Of a stretch of 64,000 nucleotides of DNA, positions 1-8,922 are shown one piece after another. Positions within the stretch are counted from its first letter, which is position 1. The number at the start of each line of letters is the position of its first letter. A program made the translations under genes and the position numbers. The stretch lies in NCBI GenBank assembly GCA_048595745.1, contig CP184361.1; one strand, 5' to 3'. The DNA comes from Aquipseudomonas alcaligenes_A (GTDB taxonomy: Bacteria > Pseudomonadota > Gammaproteobacteria > Pseudomonadales > Pseudomonadaceae). The notes beneath the pieces were generated by a model, which was not told where the DNA came from, did not search any database, and saw only the letters and a list, made by a program, of their open reading frames with translations.

Positions 1-51
1 GCCGCGCTGATCTATCACGAATGCCTCGACGCTGAAGGAGAAGCCCGATGA
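1..51 (+). CDS. napD: NapD chaperone, C-terminal end only
   Basis: Only the last 16 codons are in the window; the reading frame ends in TGA at 49-51. The tail reads AALIYHECLDAEGEAR, which resembles the 'LVYH' C-terminal strand of NapD. NapD is the cytoplasmic chaperone that binds the twin-arginine signal of NapA and delays its export until the cofactors are inserted. The stop overlaps the napA start as ATGA, the usual napD-napA coupling. The assignment rests mainly on this context and on the short YH motif. Confidence 0.75.
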   Translation, partial: AALIYHECLDAEGEAR

Positions 52-2552
52 AGCTGACCCGCCGCGAATTCGCCAAGGCCCAGGCCGCCGCCATCGCCGC
101 CCTGGCCGCCGGGATGCCGCTGACCAGCGCGGCGAGCAACCTGCTCACCGACGCCGACCTCACCTCCCTCGACTGGAACAAGGCGCCGTGCCGCTTCTGC
201 GGCACCGGCTGCGGCGTGATGGTGGCGACCCGTGACGGCCGCGTGGTGGCCACCCACGGTGACATCAAGGCAGAGGTCAACCGTGGCCTGAACTGCGCCA
301 AGGGCTACTTCCTGTCGAAGATCATGTACGGCAGCGACCGCCTCACCCAGCCGCTGCTGCGCATGAAGAACGGCCAGTACGACAAGCAGGGCGAGTTCCA
401 GCCGGTGAGCTGGGAGCAGGCCTTCACGATCATGGCCGAGAAGACCAAGGCCGCGCTCAAGGCCCACGGCCCCGACGCGGTCGGCATGTTCGGCTCCGGG
501 CAGTGGACGGTGTGGGAAGGCTACGCCGCCAACAAGCTGATGAAGGCCGGTCTGCGTTGCAACAACATCGACCCCAACGCCCGCCACTGCATGGCTTCGG
601 CGGTGATGGGCTTCATGCGCAGCTTCGGCATGGACGAGCCGATGGGCTGCTACGACGACATCGAGGCCACCGACAGCTTCGTGCTGTGGGGCTCGAACAT
701 GGCCGAGATGCACCCGATCCTGTGGAGCCGCGTCACCGACCGCCGTCTCAGCCAGCCGCAGGTCAAGGTGGCGGTGCTATCGACCTTCGAGCACCGCAGC
801 TTCGATCTGGCCGATATCCCCATGGTGTTCAAGCCGCAAACCGACCTGATCATCCTCAACTACATCGCCAACCACATCATCCAGTCCGGCGCGGTGAACC
901 AGGATTTCGTCAAACGCCACACCCGCTTTGCCAAGGGCGCCGACGACATCGGCTACGGCCTGCGCCCCACCGACCCGCTGGAACAGAAGGCAAAGAACGC
1001 CGCCAATGCCAATACCTGGAGCGACATCTCCTTCGAGCAGTTCGCCGCCTTCGTCAAACCCTACAGCCTGGAACGCGCCGCCGAAGAATCCGGGGTGCCG
1101 GCCGAGCGCCTCAAGGCGTTGGCCGAGCTGTATGCCGACCCCAAGCGCAAGGTGGTGTCGTTCTGGACCATGGGCTTCAACCAGCACACCCGGGGCGTGT
1201 GGGCCAACAACCTGATCTACAACATCCACCTGCTCACCGGGAAGATCAGCGAGCCGGGCAACAGCCCCTTCTCGCTGACCGGCCAGCCTTCGGCCTGCGG
1301 CACCGCGCGCGAGGTCGGCACCTTCTCCCACCGCCTACCGGCGGACATGCTGGTGGCCAACCCCAAGCACCGCGCCACGGCCGAAAAGATCTGGAAGGTG
1401 CCCGCCGGGACCATCCAGGAGAAGCCCGGTTTCCACGCCGTGCAGCAGAGCCGCATGCTCAAGGACGGCGTCCTCAAGGTGTACTGGACCCAGGTCACCA
1501 ACAATATGCAGGCCGGCCCCAATGTGATGCAGGAAATCCTGCCCGGCTGGCGCAACCCGGAGGCCTTCGTCATCGTCTCCGACGTTTACCCCACCGTCTC
1601 GGCCCAGGCCGCCGATCTGATCCTGCCCAGCGCCATGTGGGTGGAGAAGGAAGGCGCCTACGGCAACGCCGAGCGGCGTACCCAGTTCTGGCACCAGCTG
1701 GTCAAGGCGCCGGGTGATGCCCGGTCCGATTTGTGGCAACTGGTGGAGTTCTCCAAGTACTTCACCACCGACGAGGTATGGCCTGCCGAGCTGCTGGCCA
1801 AGGCGCCGCAGCTCAAGGGCAAGACGCTGTTCGAGGTGCTGTTCAGGAACGGCCAGGTCGACCAGTTCCCCAGCAGTGATTTGGCCGCCGGCTACGCCAA
1901 CGACGAGGCCGCAGCCTTCGGCTTCTACTTGCAGAAGGGCCTGTTCGAGGAATACGCCGCGTTCGGCCGTGGCCATGGTCACGACCTGGCCCCCTTCGAC
2001 ACCTACCACGAGACCCGCGGCCTGCGCTGGCCGGTGGTGGACGGCCAGGAAACCCGCTGGCGCTACCGCGAGGGGCATGACCCCTACGTAGAAAAAGGCA
2101 GCGGCGTGCAGTTCTACGGCTACCCGGACAAGAAGGCGATCATCTTCGCCCTGCCCTACGAGCCGCCAGCCGAGGCACCGGACAAGGACTTCCCGTTCTG
2201 GCTCAGCACCGGCAGGGTCCTGGAGCACTGGCACACCGGCAGCATGACCCAGCGCGTCGACGAGCTGTACCGTGCCGTGCCGGACGCCCTGGTGTACATG
2301 CACCCGGACGACGCGCGTGAGCTCAAGGCGCGGCGCGGCAGCGAGGTAAAGGTGATCAGCCGGCGCGGCGAAATGCGCGCGCGCATCGAGACCCGCGGGC
2401 GCAACAAGCCACCGCGCGGGCTGGTGTTCGTGCCCTTCTTCGATGCCAACAAGCTGATCAACAAGGTAACCCTGGACGCCACCGACCCCATCTCCAAGCA
2501 GACCGACTACAAGAAATGCGCGGTGCGCATCGAACTGGTCAGCCTGGCCTGA
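48..2552 (+). CDS. napA: Periplasmic nitrate reductase, molybdenum catalytic subunit NapA
   Basis: This 834-residue protein reduces nitrate to nitrite in the periplasm, taking electrons from NapB and NapC. The N-terminus carries a twin-arginine export signal (TRREF, residues 4-8) followed by an alanine-rich hydrophobic stretch. The [4Fe-4S] cluster cysteines are at 48, 51, 55 and 83 (CxxC-x3-C-x27-C). Cys181 in NARHCMAS is the expected molybdenum ligand, and the bis-MGD-binding molybdopterin folds fill the rest. Length is normal for the NapA family. A GAAGGAGA ribosome-binding site lies inside the end of napD and the start codon overlaps the napD stop. Oxygen or nitrate control sites, if present, lie upstream of the window. 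Confidence 0.98.
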   Translation: MKLTRREFAKAQAAAIAALAAGMPLTSAASNLLTDADLTSLDWNKAPCRFCGTGCGVMVATRDGRVVATHGDIKAEVNRGLNCAKGYFLSKIMYGSDRLTQPLLRMKNGQYDKQGEFQPVSWEQAFTIMAEKTKAALKAHGPDAVGMFGSGQWTVWEGYAANKLMKAGLRCNNIDPNARHCMASAVMGFMRSFGMDEPMGCYDDIEATDSFVLWGSNMAEMHPILWSRVTDRRLSQPQVKVAVLSTFEHRSFDLADIPMVFKPQTDLIILNYIANHIIQSGAVNQDFVKRHTRFAKGADDIGYGLRPTDPLEQKAKNAANANTWSDISFEQFAAFVKPYSLERAAEESGVPAERLKALAELYADPKRKVVSFWTMGFNQHTRGVWANNLIYNIHLLTGKISEPGNSPFSLTGQPSACGTAREVGTFSHRLPADMLVANPKHRATAEKIWKVPAGTIQEKPGFHAVQQSRMLKDGVLKVYWTQVTNNMQAGPNVMQEILPGWRNPEAFVIVSDVYPTVSAQAADLILPSAMWVEKEGAYGNAERRTQFWHQLVKAPGDARSDLWQLVEFSKYFTTDEVWPAELLAKAPQLKGKTLFEVLFRNGQVDQFPSSDLAAGYANDEAAAFGFYLQKGLFEEYAAFGRGHGHDLAPFDTYHETRGLRWPVVDGQETRWRYREGHDPYVEKGSGVQFYGYPDKKAIIFALPYEPPAEAPDKDFPFWLSTGRVLEHWHTGSMTQRVDELYRAVPDALVYMHPDDARELKARRGSEVKVISRRGEMRARIETRGRNKPPRGLVFVPFFDANKLINKVTLDATDPISKQTDYKKCAVRIELVSLA

Positions 2553-2563
2553 GGAGCCCGATC

Positions 2564-3040
2564 ATGAGAAGCCTGCCCCTGCTGCTGGTGTTCCTGGCGA
2601 GCCTCGCCCAGGCCGCCGACTACCCGCTGGACGCCCCCGCACCCGATGGCCGCCGCCCCGGCGGCACGATCAGCCAGGAACTGCCCGCGCCGCCGCTGGC
2701 CAACGACGAGAACAAGGACATCAAGCGCGAGCGCAACTACCCCGAACAGCCACCGACCATTCCCCATGCCATCCGTGGCTACCAGGTCGACAAGAACGGC
2801 AACAAGTGCCTGACCTGCCACAGCCGCGCCGGTAGCGCCAGGACCCAGGCGCCGATGATCAGTATCACCCACTACATGGACCGCGACGGTCAGCCCCTGG
2901 CCGCCGTCTCGCCACGGCGCTACTTCTGCACCCAGTGCCACGTGCCGCAGAAGGAGGTGAAGCCGCTGGTGGGCAACGACTTCCGCACCATCGACCAGCT
3001 GCTGCAGGACGAAGTGCAGCGCGCCGGCCAGACCCAGTGA
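2564..3040 (+). CDS. napB: Periplasmic nitrate reductase di-haem cytochrome c subunit NapB
   Basis: NapB is a small periplasmic cytochrome that passes electrons from NapC to NapA. The 158-residue product has a Sec signal peptide ending near AQA-A (residues 16-18). It has two CxxCH haem c sites, CLTCH at 82-86 and CTQCH at 122-126, with further histidines (H68, H103) available as distal ligands. The ATG at 2564 was chosen because GAGGAG sits 8 bases upstream, only 11 bases after the napA stop, and because it puts the signal peptide at the true N-terminus; an in-frame start further upstream would not. Confidence 0.97.
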   Translation: MRSLPLLLVFLASLAQAADYPLDAPAPDGRRPGGTISQELPAPPLANDENKDIKRERNYPEQPPTIPHAIRGYQVDKNGNKCLTCHSRAGSARTQAPMISITHYMDRDGQPLAAVSPRRYFCTQCHVPQKEVKPLVGNDFRTIDQLLQDEVQRAGQTQ

Positions 3041-3047
3041 GGTGTCC

Positions 3048-3644
3048 ATGAAAGCCCTGTTTGCCTGGCTCAGCGGTTACTGGCATATCCTGCGCCGACC
3101 TAGCGTGCATTACAGCCTGGGGTTCCTCACCCTTGGCGGATTCATCGCCGGCATCGTCTTCTGGGGCGGCTTCAACACCGCCCTGGAGGCGACCAACACC
3201 GAGCAATTCTGCATCTCCTGCCATGAGATGGAGAGCAACGTATACGTCGAGCTACAGGACACTATCCACTACAGCAACCGCTCGGGCGTGCGCGCCACCT
3301 GCCCGGACTGCCACGTGCCGCACCAGTGGACGGACAAGATCGCGCGCAAGATGCAGGCGTCCAAAGAGGTCTGGGGCAAGATCTTCGGCACCATCAACAC
3401 CCGCGACAAATTCCTCGAGAAACGCCGCGAGCTGGCCGAGCACGAGTGGGCAAGGCTCAAGGCCAACGACTCGCTGGAATGCCGCAACTGCCACGGCTTC
3501 GACTTCATGGACTTCACCCGGCAGAGCCCGCGGGCACGCGAGATGCACTCCACCGCCCTGGCCAGCGGCCAGGCCACCTGCATCGACTGCCACAAGGGCA
3601 TCGCCCACAAGCTGCCGGACATGAGCGGCGTGCCTGGCTGGTAG
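3048..3644 (+). CDS. napC: Tetra-haem membrane quinol dehydrogenase NapC
   Basis: NapC is a membrane-anchored cytochrome of the NapC/NirT family that oxidises quinol and feeds NapB-NapA. The 198-residue product has one N-terminal transmembrane anchor (about residues 22-41). It carries four CxxCH motifs, CISCH, CPDCH, CRNCH and CIDCH, the first at residue 55. The start is the ATG at 3048, preceded by GAGGTG from the napB end; an in-frame GTG at 3042 would add two residues. The order napD-A-B-C without following napE, F, G or H genes is the simple pseudomonad type. The gene ends 3 bases from the convergent clsB stop, so there is no room for a separate terminator. Confidence 0.96.
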   Translation: MKALFAWLSGYWHILRRPSVHYSLGFLTLGGFIAGIVFWGGFNTALEATNTEQFCISCHEMESNVYVELQDTIHYSNRSGVRATCPDCHVPHQWTDKIARKMQASKEVWGKIFGTINTRDKFLEKRRELAEHEWARLKANDSLECRNCHGFDFMDFTRQSPRAREMHSTALASGQATCIDCHKGIAHKLPDMSGVPGW

Positions 3645-3647
3645 CAC

Positions 3648-4802
3648 TCAGCGGCGGCGATCGAGCAGGTTCACCACCAGGCGGTCCAGCCAGCCCCACA
3701 GGCGCTGCTGGATGCGCTTGAGCAGCGGTCGGCGCTGCCAGTCTTCGAGGGTGATCTCGCGGCTCTGCTGGAAGTCGGCAATGAAGCTGTCCGCCACCGC
3801 GCTGGTCAGCTGTAGATCGAGGGCTTCCAGGTTGGCTTCCAGGTTGAAGCGCAGGTTCCAGTGATCGAAATTGCATGAGCCGACGCTGACCCAGTCATCC
3901 ACAAGCACCATCTTCAGATGCAGGAAGCGCGGCTGGTATTCGAAGATGCGTACGCCGGCCTTGAGCAGCCGCGGATAGTAGCGCTGACCGGCATAGCGCA
4001 CCGGAGGATGATCGGTGTTGCGCCCGGTCAGCAGCAGGCGCACCTCCACCCCGCGCGCTGCGGCCCGCATCAGGAAGCGCCGCACCTTGCGGCTGGGCAG
4101 GAAGTAGGGAGTGGCCAGCCATACCCGCTGCTTGGCATGGCCGATACTGCGCAGCAGCGACTGGACGATGTCCAGGTGCTGGCTGGAGTCGGCGTACGCC
4201 ACCCGCCCCATGCCGACGCCGGCCGGCGGACAGGGCGGCAAATGCGCCACCCCCTGGGCATGGCCGGGCTTCCAGGGGCTGCGGCCCTCACAGGCCAGCC
4301 ACTGGTGCTCGAACAGCACACGCCAGTGCGCCACCAGCGCGCCTTCCATGCGCACCATCACCTCGTGCCAGTAGTCACCGGGCTCCGGCGTCCAGAACTG
4401 GTCAGTGGCGCCGGTGCCACCGACATAGGCACAGCGCTCGTCGACCACCAGCAGCTTGCGATGATCGCGATACAGATTGCGTAGCCCCCTGCGCCAGCGC
4501 AGCGGGTTGTAGTGGCGCAGCTGCACACCGGCGACAGCCAGTTGCTCGCGCCAGGCGCGAGTGAAACCCAGGCTGCCAAAGCCATCGAACAGGCAACAGA
4601 CCTGGACCCTACGTCTGGCGGCGCGGCACAGCGCATCCACCAGCGCCGCGCTGCACAGGCCATCTTCCACCAGATACAGCTCGAGCAGCACCAGACGCTC
4701 GGCCGCGTCGATATCGGCGAGCATGGCCGGCATGAAGGCCGGACCATCCACCAACAGCTCGAAGCGGTTGGCCGCCTTCCAGGGGAAGATGGTGCCGCTC
4801 AT
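3648..4802 (-). CDS. clsB: Phospholipase D-family cardiolipin synthase (ClsB-like)
   Basis: This 384-residue protein contains two phospholipase D half-sites. The first is HRK at 114-116 followed by GGTGATD, the second HLK at 295-297 followed by GSCNFDHWNLRFN. This arrangement, the lack of N-terminal membrane helices and the length match bacterial ClsB/YbhO rather than ClsA. ClsB-type enzymes make cardiolipin by phosphatidyl transfer; the substrate here is not proven. The start overlaps the stop of the upstream YceI gene as ATGA, so the two are probably co-translated. The gene converges on napC. Confidence 0.85.
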   Translation of the reverse strand: MSGTIFPWKAANRFELLVDGPAFMPAMLADIDAAERLVLLELYLVEDGLCSAALVDALCRAARRRVQVCCLFDGFGSLGFTRAWREQLAVAGVQLRHYNPLRWRRGLRNLYRDHRKLLVVDERCAYVGGTGATDQFWTPEPGDYWHEVMVRMEGALVAHWRVLFEHQWLACEGRSPWKPGHAQGVAHLPPCPPAGVGMGRVAYADSSQHLDIVQSLLRSIGHAKQRVWLATPYFLPSRKVRRFLMRAAARGVEVRLLLTGRNTDHPPVRYAGQRYYPRLLKAGVRIFEYQPRFLHLKMVLVDDWVSVGSCNFDHWNLRFNLEANLEALDLQLTSAVADSFIADFQQSREITLEDWQRRPLLKRIQQRLWGWLDRLVVNLLDRRR

Positions 4803-5386
4803 CGCGAGGTGAAAATCATCACCGCGCCGACCGGGACCGACAGGCTGATGTTGGGCAACCTGGCGACCTTGCGCAGCGCCTCGACGCCCTCCTCCAGGCC
4901 AAAATGCTCGGCATGCAGCACCAGCGGCGCCAGGGTCACCACCTGGAAGCGCCGGTCATCCAGACGGGTGGCGAGCAGTTCGGCCATGTAGGCGTGTTTG
5001 CGCCCGCGAATCTCCACCTGTACCGGCAGGCTGATTTCCAGCTGGGCACCCGGGGCCAAGTCGGTAATCGGCGCCAGGTTGAGCTGGGCCATGATGTGTG
5101 CGTCAGGAAATTCCTTCGTCTTGAACAGCAGGCTGCGCAGGCGCTCGTCGCGCACCGGAATGCCAGTGCTCACCGACTCCATTTCGACGCGCAGGCGCGC
5201 GGCGCCCTTGGCGTCGATACGGCCATGCAGGGTGAGAAAGCGATGCACCTCGGAGAGGTTGCCGGCCTTGGTGGAAATAAAGGACAGCCGCGAGGACTCG
5301 TTGTCCAGATACCAGTCTGCCTGCGCCGGCAGGCTCATGCAGGCGGCCAGCAGCGCGCCGCTGAAAAGGGAAAGAGGCTTGACCAT
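4799..5386 (-). CDS. YceI-family periplasmic lipid-binding protein
   Basis: The 195-residue protein has a signal peptide (hydrophobic FSGALLAACMSLPAQA) followed by a YceI-like beta-barrel domain beginning DWYLDNESSRLSF. YceI proteins are calycin-like periplasmic or secreted proteins that bind polyisoprenoid or amphiphilic ligands. Cleavage after AQA (residue 27) fits the family. An LAAC lipobox lies within the hydrophobic core, so a lipoprotein is a less likely alternative. Start ATG at 5386 was chosen because it places the signal peptide at the N-terminus. It overlaps clsB by 4 bases, suggesting a membrane or lipid-envelope role shared with the synthase. Confidence 0.85.
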   Translation of the reverse strand: MVKPLSLFSGALLAACMSLPAQADWYLDNESSRLSFISTKAGNLSEVHRFLTLHGRIDAKGAARLRVEMESVSTGIPVRDERLRSLLFKTKEFPDAHIMAQLNLAPITDLAPGAQLEISLPVQVEIRGRKHAYMAELLATRLDDRRFQVVTLAPLVLHAEHFGLEEGVEALRKVARLPNISLSVPVGAVMIFTSR

Positions 5387-5477
5387 GGGCTCACTTGTAT
5401 TGCGGTTTGAGCGCAACGATAGCGGCCCACGGCAGGCTTGCCAAACAGCGGACAGTTGCAGCGTGTGGCAGGCCCGA

Positions 5478-5807
5478 TCAGAGCGGATCGGCCTGGCTCT
5501 GCAGCTGACAGCCCTGGCGCGCATCCAGCCAGGCGGCGGTCTGGCTGCTACCCAGGCCACTGGCGGTCACCCGCTTACGCTCGACGTCGTCATGGAAGGC
5601 ACTGAGCGGCAGGTACAGCTGGACGTAGCCGGCACAGTACTCGGCCGGGTTGCCGCTGACGTAGCGACAGGAGCAGTACTCCTTGGCCGAGTAGGCACCG
5701 ACGATGCCGGGGAAGGAAGCCAGATGGACGCGGTTGCTCCAGGCCAGCAGGGCCGCGCCGACCAGCAGCAGGAGAAAGACCGAGAGGAAGGGACGGCGCC
5801 GGATCAT
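5478..5807 (-). CDS. Small membrane-anchored or exported protein of unknown function
   Basis: A 109-residue protein with a positively charged start (MIRRR) and a single hydrophobic segment at about residues 6-24, acting as an anchor or uncleaved signal. The rest contains four cysteines (Cys45, Cys47, Cys58 and Cys100), consistent with periplasmic disulfides. I do not recognise a named family. Its start overlaps the stop of the serine hydrolase gene by 4 bases, so it is very likely translated with that enzyme and may be its periplasmic partner. Confidence 0.75.
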   Translation of the reverse strand: MIRRRPFLSVFLLLLVGAALLAWSNRVHLASFPGIVGAYSAKEYCSCRYVSGNPAEYCAGYVQLYLPLSAFHDDVERKRVTASGLGSSQTAAWLDARQGCQLQSQADPL

Positions 5808-6913
5808 GGCTGTTCTCCGAAGGCATTCAGCACGCGCTTGAGCAGTTCGTTGTGGCTGTAGCTGCCGTCGCGGTCATCGGCATAGCGCACCACCACCAGT
5901 TTCTGCGTCGGCAACACGTAAAGCCCCTGCCCCCAGTGGCCGAGCGCGGCAAAGGCATCGTCCGGTACGTCCGGCCAGGGCCTGGCAGCCCCCTCCAGCG
6001 TTGCGTTGAGCCACCACTGGCCACCCGGCACAGCTTCGCCCGGTTTCTGCGGGTCGGGCCGGTAGTTGGCAAACGGCGTGCGGTTGAACGCCACCCAGCT
6101 CGGCGGCAGCAGCTGGCGCTCGCCCCAGCGACCGTCACGCTGCATCAGCAGACCGACACGCCCGAGGTCGCGGGCATTCAGGTAGGCATAGGAGGACGCC
6201 ACGAACGTGCCGCTGGCATCGCGCTCCCACACGGCCGAAGTGATGCCCAGCGGCTCGAACAGCGCGCTCCAGGGATAGTTCGCATAGGCCTGCTCGCCGA
6301 CCATCGACTTCAGGCTGGCGCCGAGCACGTTGCTGTCGCCGCTGGAATAGCGAAAGCGCGTGCCCGGGATGGCGCCCAGCGCATGCTCGGCGGTGAAGGC
6401 CGCCATGTCGCCACGGCCACGGGTGTAGAGCATGGCCACCACCGAGGACTTCAGCGGTGCGTATTCGTAGTCCTCCTGCCAGTCCAGGCCCGATGCCCAG
6501 TTGAGCAGGTGGCCGAGCTTCACGTCGGGGTGCGCGGCGAACGGCGGATAGTGTTTGGCGACCGCATCGTCCAGCTTGAAGCGCCCTTCGCCATAGGCGA
6601 CGCCGAGCACGCTGGCGAACAGGCTCTTGCTGATCGACCAGGTCAGGTGCGGGGTCTGCGCGGTCGTCGGCGCGGCGTAACGTTCGTAGACGATCACGCC
6701 ATCCTTGATCACCAGCAGCGCATCGCTGCGCACACCGGCGCGGGTGGCATCGTCGCGTGCCGGAAAGGCATAGGCCTCGAGGGCCTGCAAGGCGGGGGTG
6801 ACGGCGCTGGGCTGGCTGTTCCACTCGGGCATCGGCCAGCTCTGCGCAGCCAGGGGGCCGGCGGCCAGCAGGCAGCCGGCGACCAGGGTGCGACGCAACA
6901 GGGCAAGGGGCAT
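5804..6913 (-). CDS. Periplasmic serine hydrolase of the class C beta-lactamase fold
   Basis: This 369-residue protein has a signal peptide (LLAAGPLAAQ) and a PF00144-type serine hydrolase domain. The SxxK motif is SISK at 93-96. The YSS motif at 189-191 (in RFRYSSGDSNVLG) supplies the tyrosine base. A C-terminal HWGQGLYV stretch fills the place of the KTG box. This pattern is typical of esterases, 6-aminohexanoate-dimer hydrolase-like enzymes and penicillin-binding-protein relatives rather than true AmpC. Substrate cannot be predicted. It is followed directly, with ATGA overlap, by the small exported protein at 5478-5807. Confidence 0.85.
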   Translation of the reverse strand: MPLALLRRTLVAGCLLAAGPLAAQSWPMPEWNSQPSAVTPALQALEAYAFPARDDATRAGVRSDALLVIKDGVIVYERYAAPTTAQTPHLTWSISKSLFASVLGVAYGEGRFKLDDAVAKHYPPFAAHPDVKLGHLLNWASGLDWQEDYEYAPLKSSVVAMLYTRGRGDMAAFTAEHALGAIPGTRFRYSSGDSNVLGASLKSMVGEQAYANYPWSALFEPLGITSAVWERDASGTFVASSYAYLNARDLGRVGLLMQRDGRWGERQLLPPSWVAFNRTPFANYRPDPQKPGEAVPGGQWWLNATLEGAARPWPDVPDDAFAALGHWGQGLYVLPTQKLVVVRYADDRDGSYSHNELLKRVLNAFGEQP

Positions 6914-6991
6914 CGGGCTCGCTCACGTTTCGGAGAGGAGCCGACGCTAGCATGGCTGGGGTGACGAACAACAGCGCCGCGGGCGCTGCGT

Positions 6992-7777
6992 TCAATCCGG
7001 CAGGCGATAGTCCTGCTGGGTCATCAGGTCCAGTCCACACTCCAGCTGCTCGATCCAGTCGAGGAAGGCATTGATCATCTGGGGGCCGACGAAGGGCCGG
7101 CCGTGCTGCGGCACGATCATCGCCACGTCCATCTCGCGCACCATCTGCGCCCAGAAGCGGCAGGCCTTGTTGCTGGCCATGTAGCGTCGATGGAAACCGG
7201 CCATGCTGGGGACGTGGGCGGCGAAGTCCTGGACCGGGCTGGCGTCGTCGACCATCGAAGCGCCCATGTCGCCGGAGAAGAGGATCTTGCTCACCGGGTC
7301 GTACAGCTGGAAGTTGCCCACCGAGTGCAGGAAATGCGCCGGTACGGCCTTCAGCTGGCAGTTGCCGAGCGGAATCGACTGGCCGCGATCAGGCAGCGCG
7401 ATGATGCGGTCGTAGGTACAGATGCCGTGGCTGAGGGCCAGGTAGTTGGCCGTCAGGTGCGGCAGGAAGCGCGCCCACAACTTGGAGCAGATCACCCGCG
7501 CCCGGGTGTGCAGCAGCCACTTGTCCAGCGAGGCGATGATGTCCGGGTCCTGGTGCGAGGCGAAGATGTAGGTCAGCGCCTGCACCGGGATGTGCTTGGA
7601 CAGCTCCAGCGACAGCGGGGTGTAGGTCAGGTCGCCACCCGGATCGAGCAGCAGGTACTGCTCGTGGTCGGTGATCAGGAACTGGTTGGACTGCACACCC
7701 TCGCCGCTGACCAGGTCATCGAACATCAGGCATTGGTGGGTGCCGTTGTCGAACAGCACGATGGGCTCGCGGCGCAT
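6992..7777 (-). CDS. ODP-type di-iron metallo-beta-lactamase-fold protein (flavodiiron-like, no flavodoxin domain)
   Basis: The 261-residue product is a metallo-beta-lactamase-fold protein related to the di-iron domain of flavodiiron proteins. It has the H-x-D-x-D variant ligand set (H75, D77, D79 in FASHQDPD) rather than the zinc HxHxDH motif. Further candidate ligands are H148 or H151, D170 in FSGDMG and the His in PQHGRPF. There is no C-terminal flavodoxin domain, so it resembles stand-alone oxygen-binding di-iron proteins (ODP) that sense O2 rather than reduce it. ATG 7777 has an upstream CGAGG ribosome-binding site. A candidate Anr/FNR site lies 57-70 bases upstream. Confidence 0.8.
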   Translation of the reverse strand: MRREPIVLFDNGTHQCLMFDDLVSGEGVQSNQFLITDHEQYLLLDPGGDLTYTPLSLELSKHIPVQALTYIFASHQDPDIIASLDKWLLHTRARVICSKLWARFLPHLTANYLALSHGICTYDRIIALPDRGQSIPLGNCQLKAVPAHFLHSVGNFQLYDPVSKILFSGDMGASMVDDASPVQDFAAHVPSMAGFHRRYMASNKACRFWAQMVREMDVAMIVPQHGRPFVGPQMINAFLDWIEQLECGLDLMTQQDYRLPD

Positions 7778-7834
7778 GGAAACCTCGGGATAACAGAGCG
7801 AGGCGAGCTTAGGCGCAGGCACCGGCAAACATAC

Positions 7835-7847
7835 TGACCTGGATCAA
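7835..7847 (-). promoter_or_regulatory. Candidate Anr/FNR box upstream of the di-iron protein gene
   Basis: Read on the minus strand the sequence is TTGAT-CCAG-GTCA, a perfect left half-site and a 4 of 5 match to the right half of TTGAT-N4-ATCAA. It lies about 64 bases upstream of the start codon at 7777. A weak -10-like TAAGCT follows at roughly the spacing expected for a class II, -41.5 activator site. Oxygen-responsive control would suit an oxygen-binding di-iron product. This is a motif match only. Confidence 0.5.
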
Positions 7848-7907
7848 ACGAGAGTGAGTGGCGACTGCGCAACGGCTCTGGCATCAGCCCCGCGCCGCCA
7901 CTGCGCG

Positions 7908-8786
7908 CTAGAAGCCCAACGTGGCGCCAGCCCTTTCCAGGCGCTTGTCGCGAGCCGACCGTGCCACCGCCAGCAGGTTGCAATCACGCGTCCACAGTAC
8001 TGACCAGGACTCCGGTCCGGCGCCGATGGCGGCGTCCACTTCCGGCCGCAGCGCCTCGAACTGGGCGAACAGGCCGGCCAGCAGCAGGTGGGTGACCGGC
8101 TCGCTGGCACTGTGTCGCGCCACTTCGGCGCAGCCACCGATCAGTGCCAGCAGGCGCAGGCGCAGCGCCGCCGGCCAGCCACCATCGCGCCCGATGCCAT
8201 ACAGCCAGGCGGTGATCGCGGCCAACACATGCAGGTCCTCGATGCTGCGGAAGGGTTTGACGTAGCTGTCCCAGCCATCTCCCGGCAACAGCTCGCACAG
8301 CACATTGTCCAGGTGCAGGCGGGCATGGCCGATGTCCGGCATCAGCGCCAGCGCCGGCAGTGGCTCGATGCGCGCGCCCGGCGCACCGCTGCGCACCACG
8401 CCCACCGCCAGGCGCGGGGCGCCCTGCTCCTCGTTGCGCGCCGCCACCAGCAACCAGTCGGCAGCCTCGGCGGCGGTGACGAAGTCCTTGCGGCCGGACA
8501 GGTGCAGCCCGTCCAGGCGGGTGTGCAGATCGGCCGGACGCGAGCTGCGGTTCTCGGTCACGCATAGCGCGCCAAGGCTGCGCGGTGCCGCCGGCCACAA
8601 GGCACGCAGGGCGCCCTGGTAACCGGCCAGGAAGGCCAGCCCCGGCGTAGCCGCCAGGCAGCCGCCGAGCACCGCCAGGGCGAACGGGCTGCTATCGCCC
8701 GCCCGTTTCAGCAGCGCGGCATACCAGTCATCCAGGGGCCCGGCCGGCAGGCGGTCACGGGTTTCCAGCAGAGATTGCCAGGGCAT
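7908..8786 (-). CDS. Acyl-CoA dehydrogenase-like protein
   Basis: About 292 residues resembling the middle and C-terminal parts of acyl-CoA dehydrogenases, with a middle-domain-like region (LCVTENRSS ... GRKDFVTAAEAADWLLVAA) and a helical C-terminal part. It is shorter than the usual 380-residue enzyme and the catalytic glutamate region is not recognisable. It may be a divergent or non-catalytic family member. The ATG at 8786 is preferred because GAGG lies 8 bases upstream; an in-frame GTG at 8810 would add eight residues and has no good ribosome-binding site. It is divergent from olsB. Confidence 0.7.
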   Translation of the reverse strand: MPWQSLLETRDRLPAGPLDDWYAALLKRAGDSSPFALAVLGGCLAATPGLAFLAGYQGALRALWPAAPRSLGALCVTENRSSRPADLHTRLDGLHLSGRKDFVTAAEAADWLLVAARNEEQGAPRLAVGVVRSGAPGARIEPLPALALMPDIGHARLHLDNVLCELLPGDGWDSYVKPFRSIEDLHVLAAITAWLYGIGRDGGWPAALRLRLLALIGGCAEVARHSASEPVTHLLLAGLFAQFEALRPEVDAAIGAGPESWSVLWTRDCNLLAVARSARDKRLERAGATLGF

Positions 8787-8922
8787 CACAAAGTCCTCGT
8801 CGTCTGTCACGCAAGCATCACCAATTGTTCATGGAGGTGACACCGGGTGTTCCTAGCCTGAGCTTGCCCAACAACATCGACCGGCCGCAACCCATAGCAG
8901 GCTGGCTCACGGAGGCTAATCG

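Noticed and set aside
1335..2303. A 322-codon minus-strand open frame inside napA
   Set aside because: Shadow of napA; no family resemblance and no ribosome-binding site.
3645..3647. A terminator between napC and clsB
   Set aside because: Only 3 bases separate the convergent stops, and no symmetric stem with a T-run is visible around them.
5331..5386. YceI-family protein as a lipoprotein (LAAC motif)
   Set aside because: A normal signal peptidase I site, AQA before DWYLDNESS, matches the family's processing; the LAAC lies inside the hydrophobic core.
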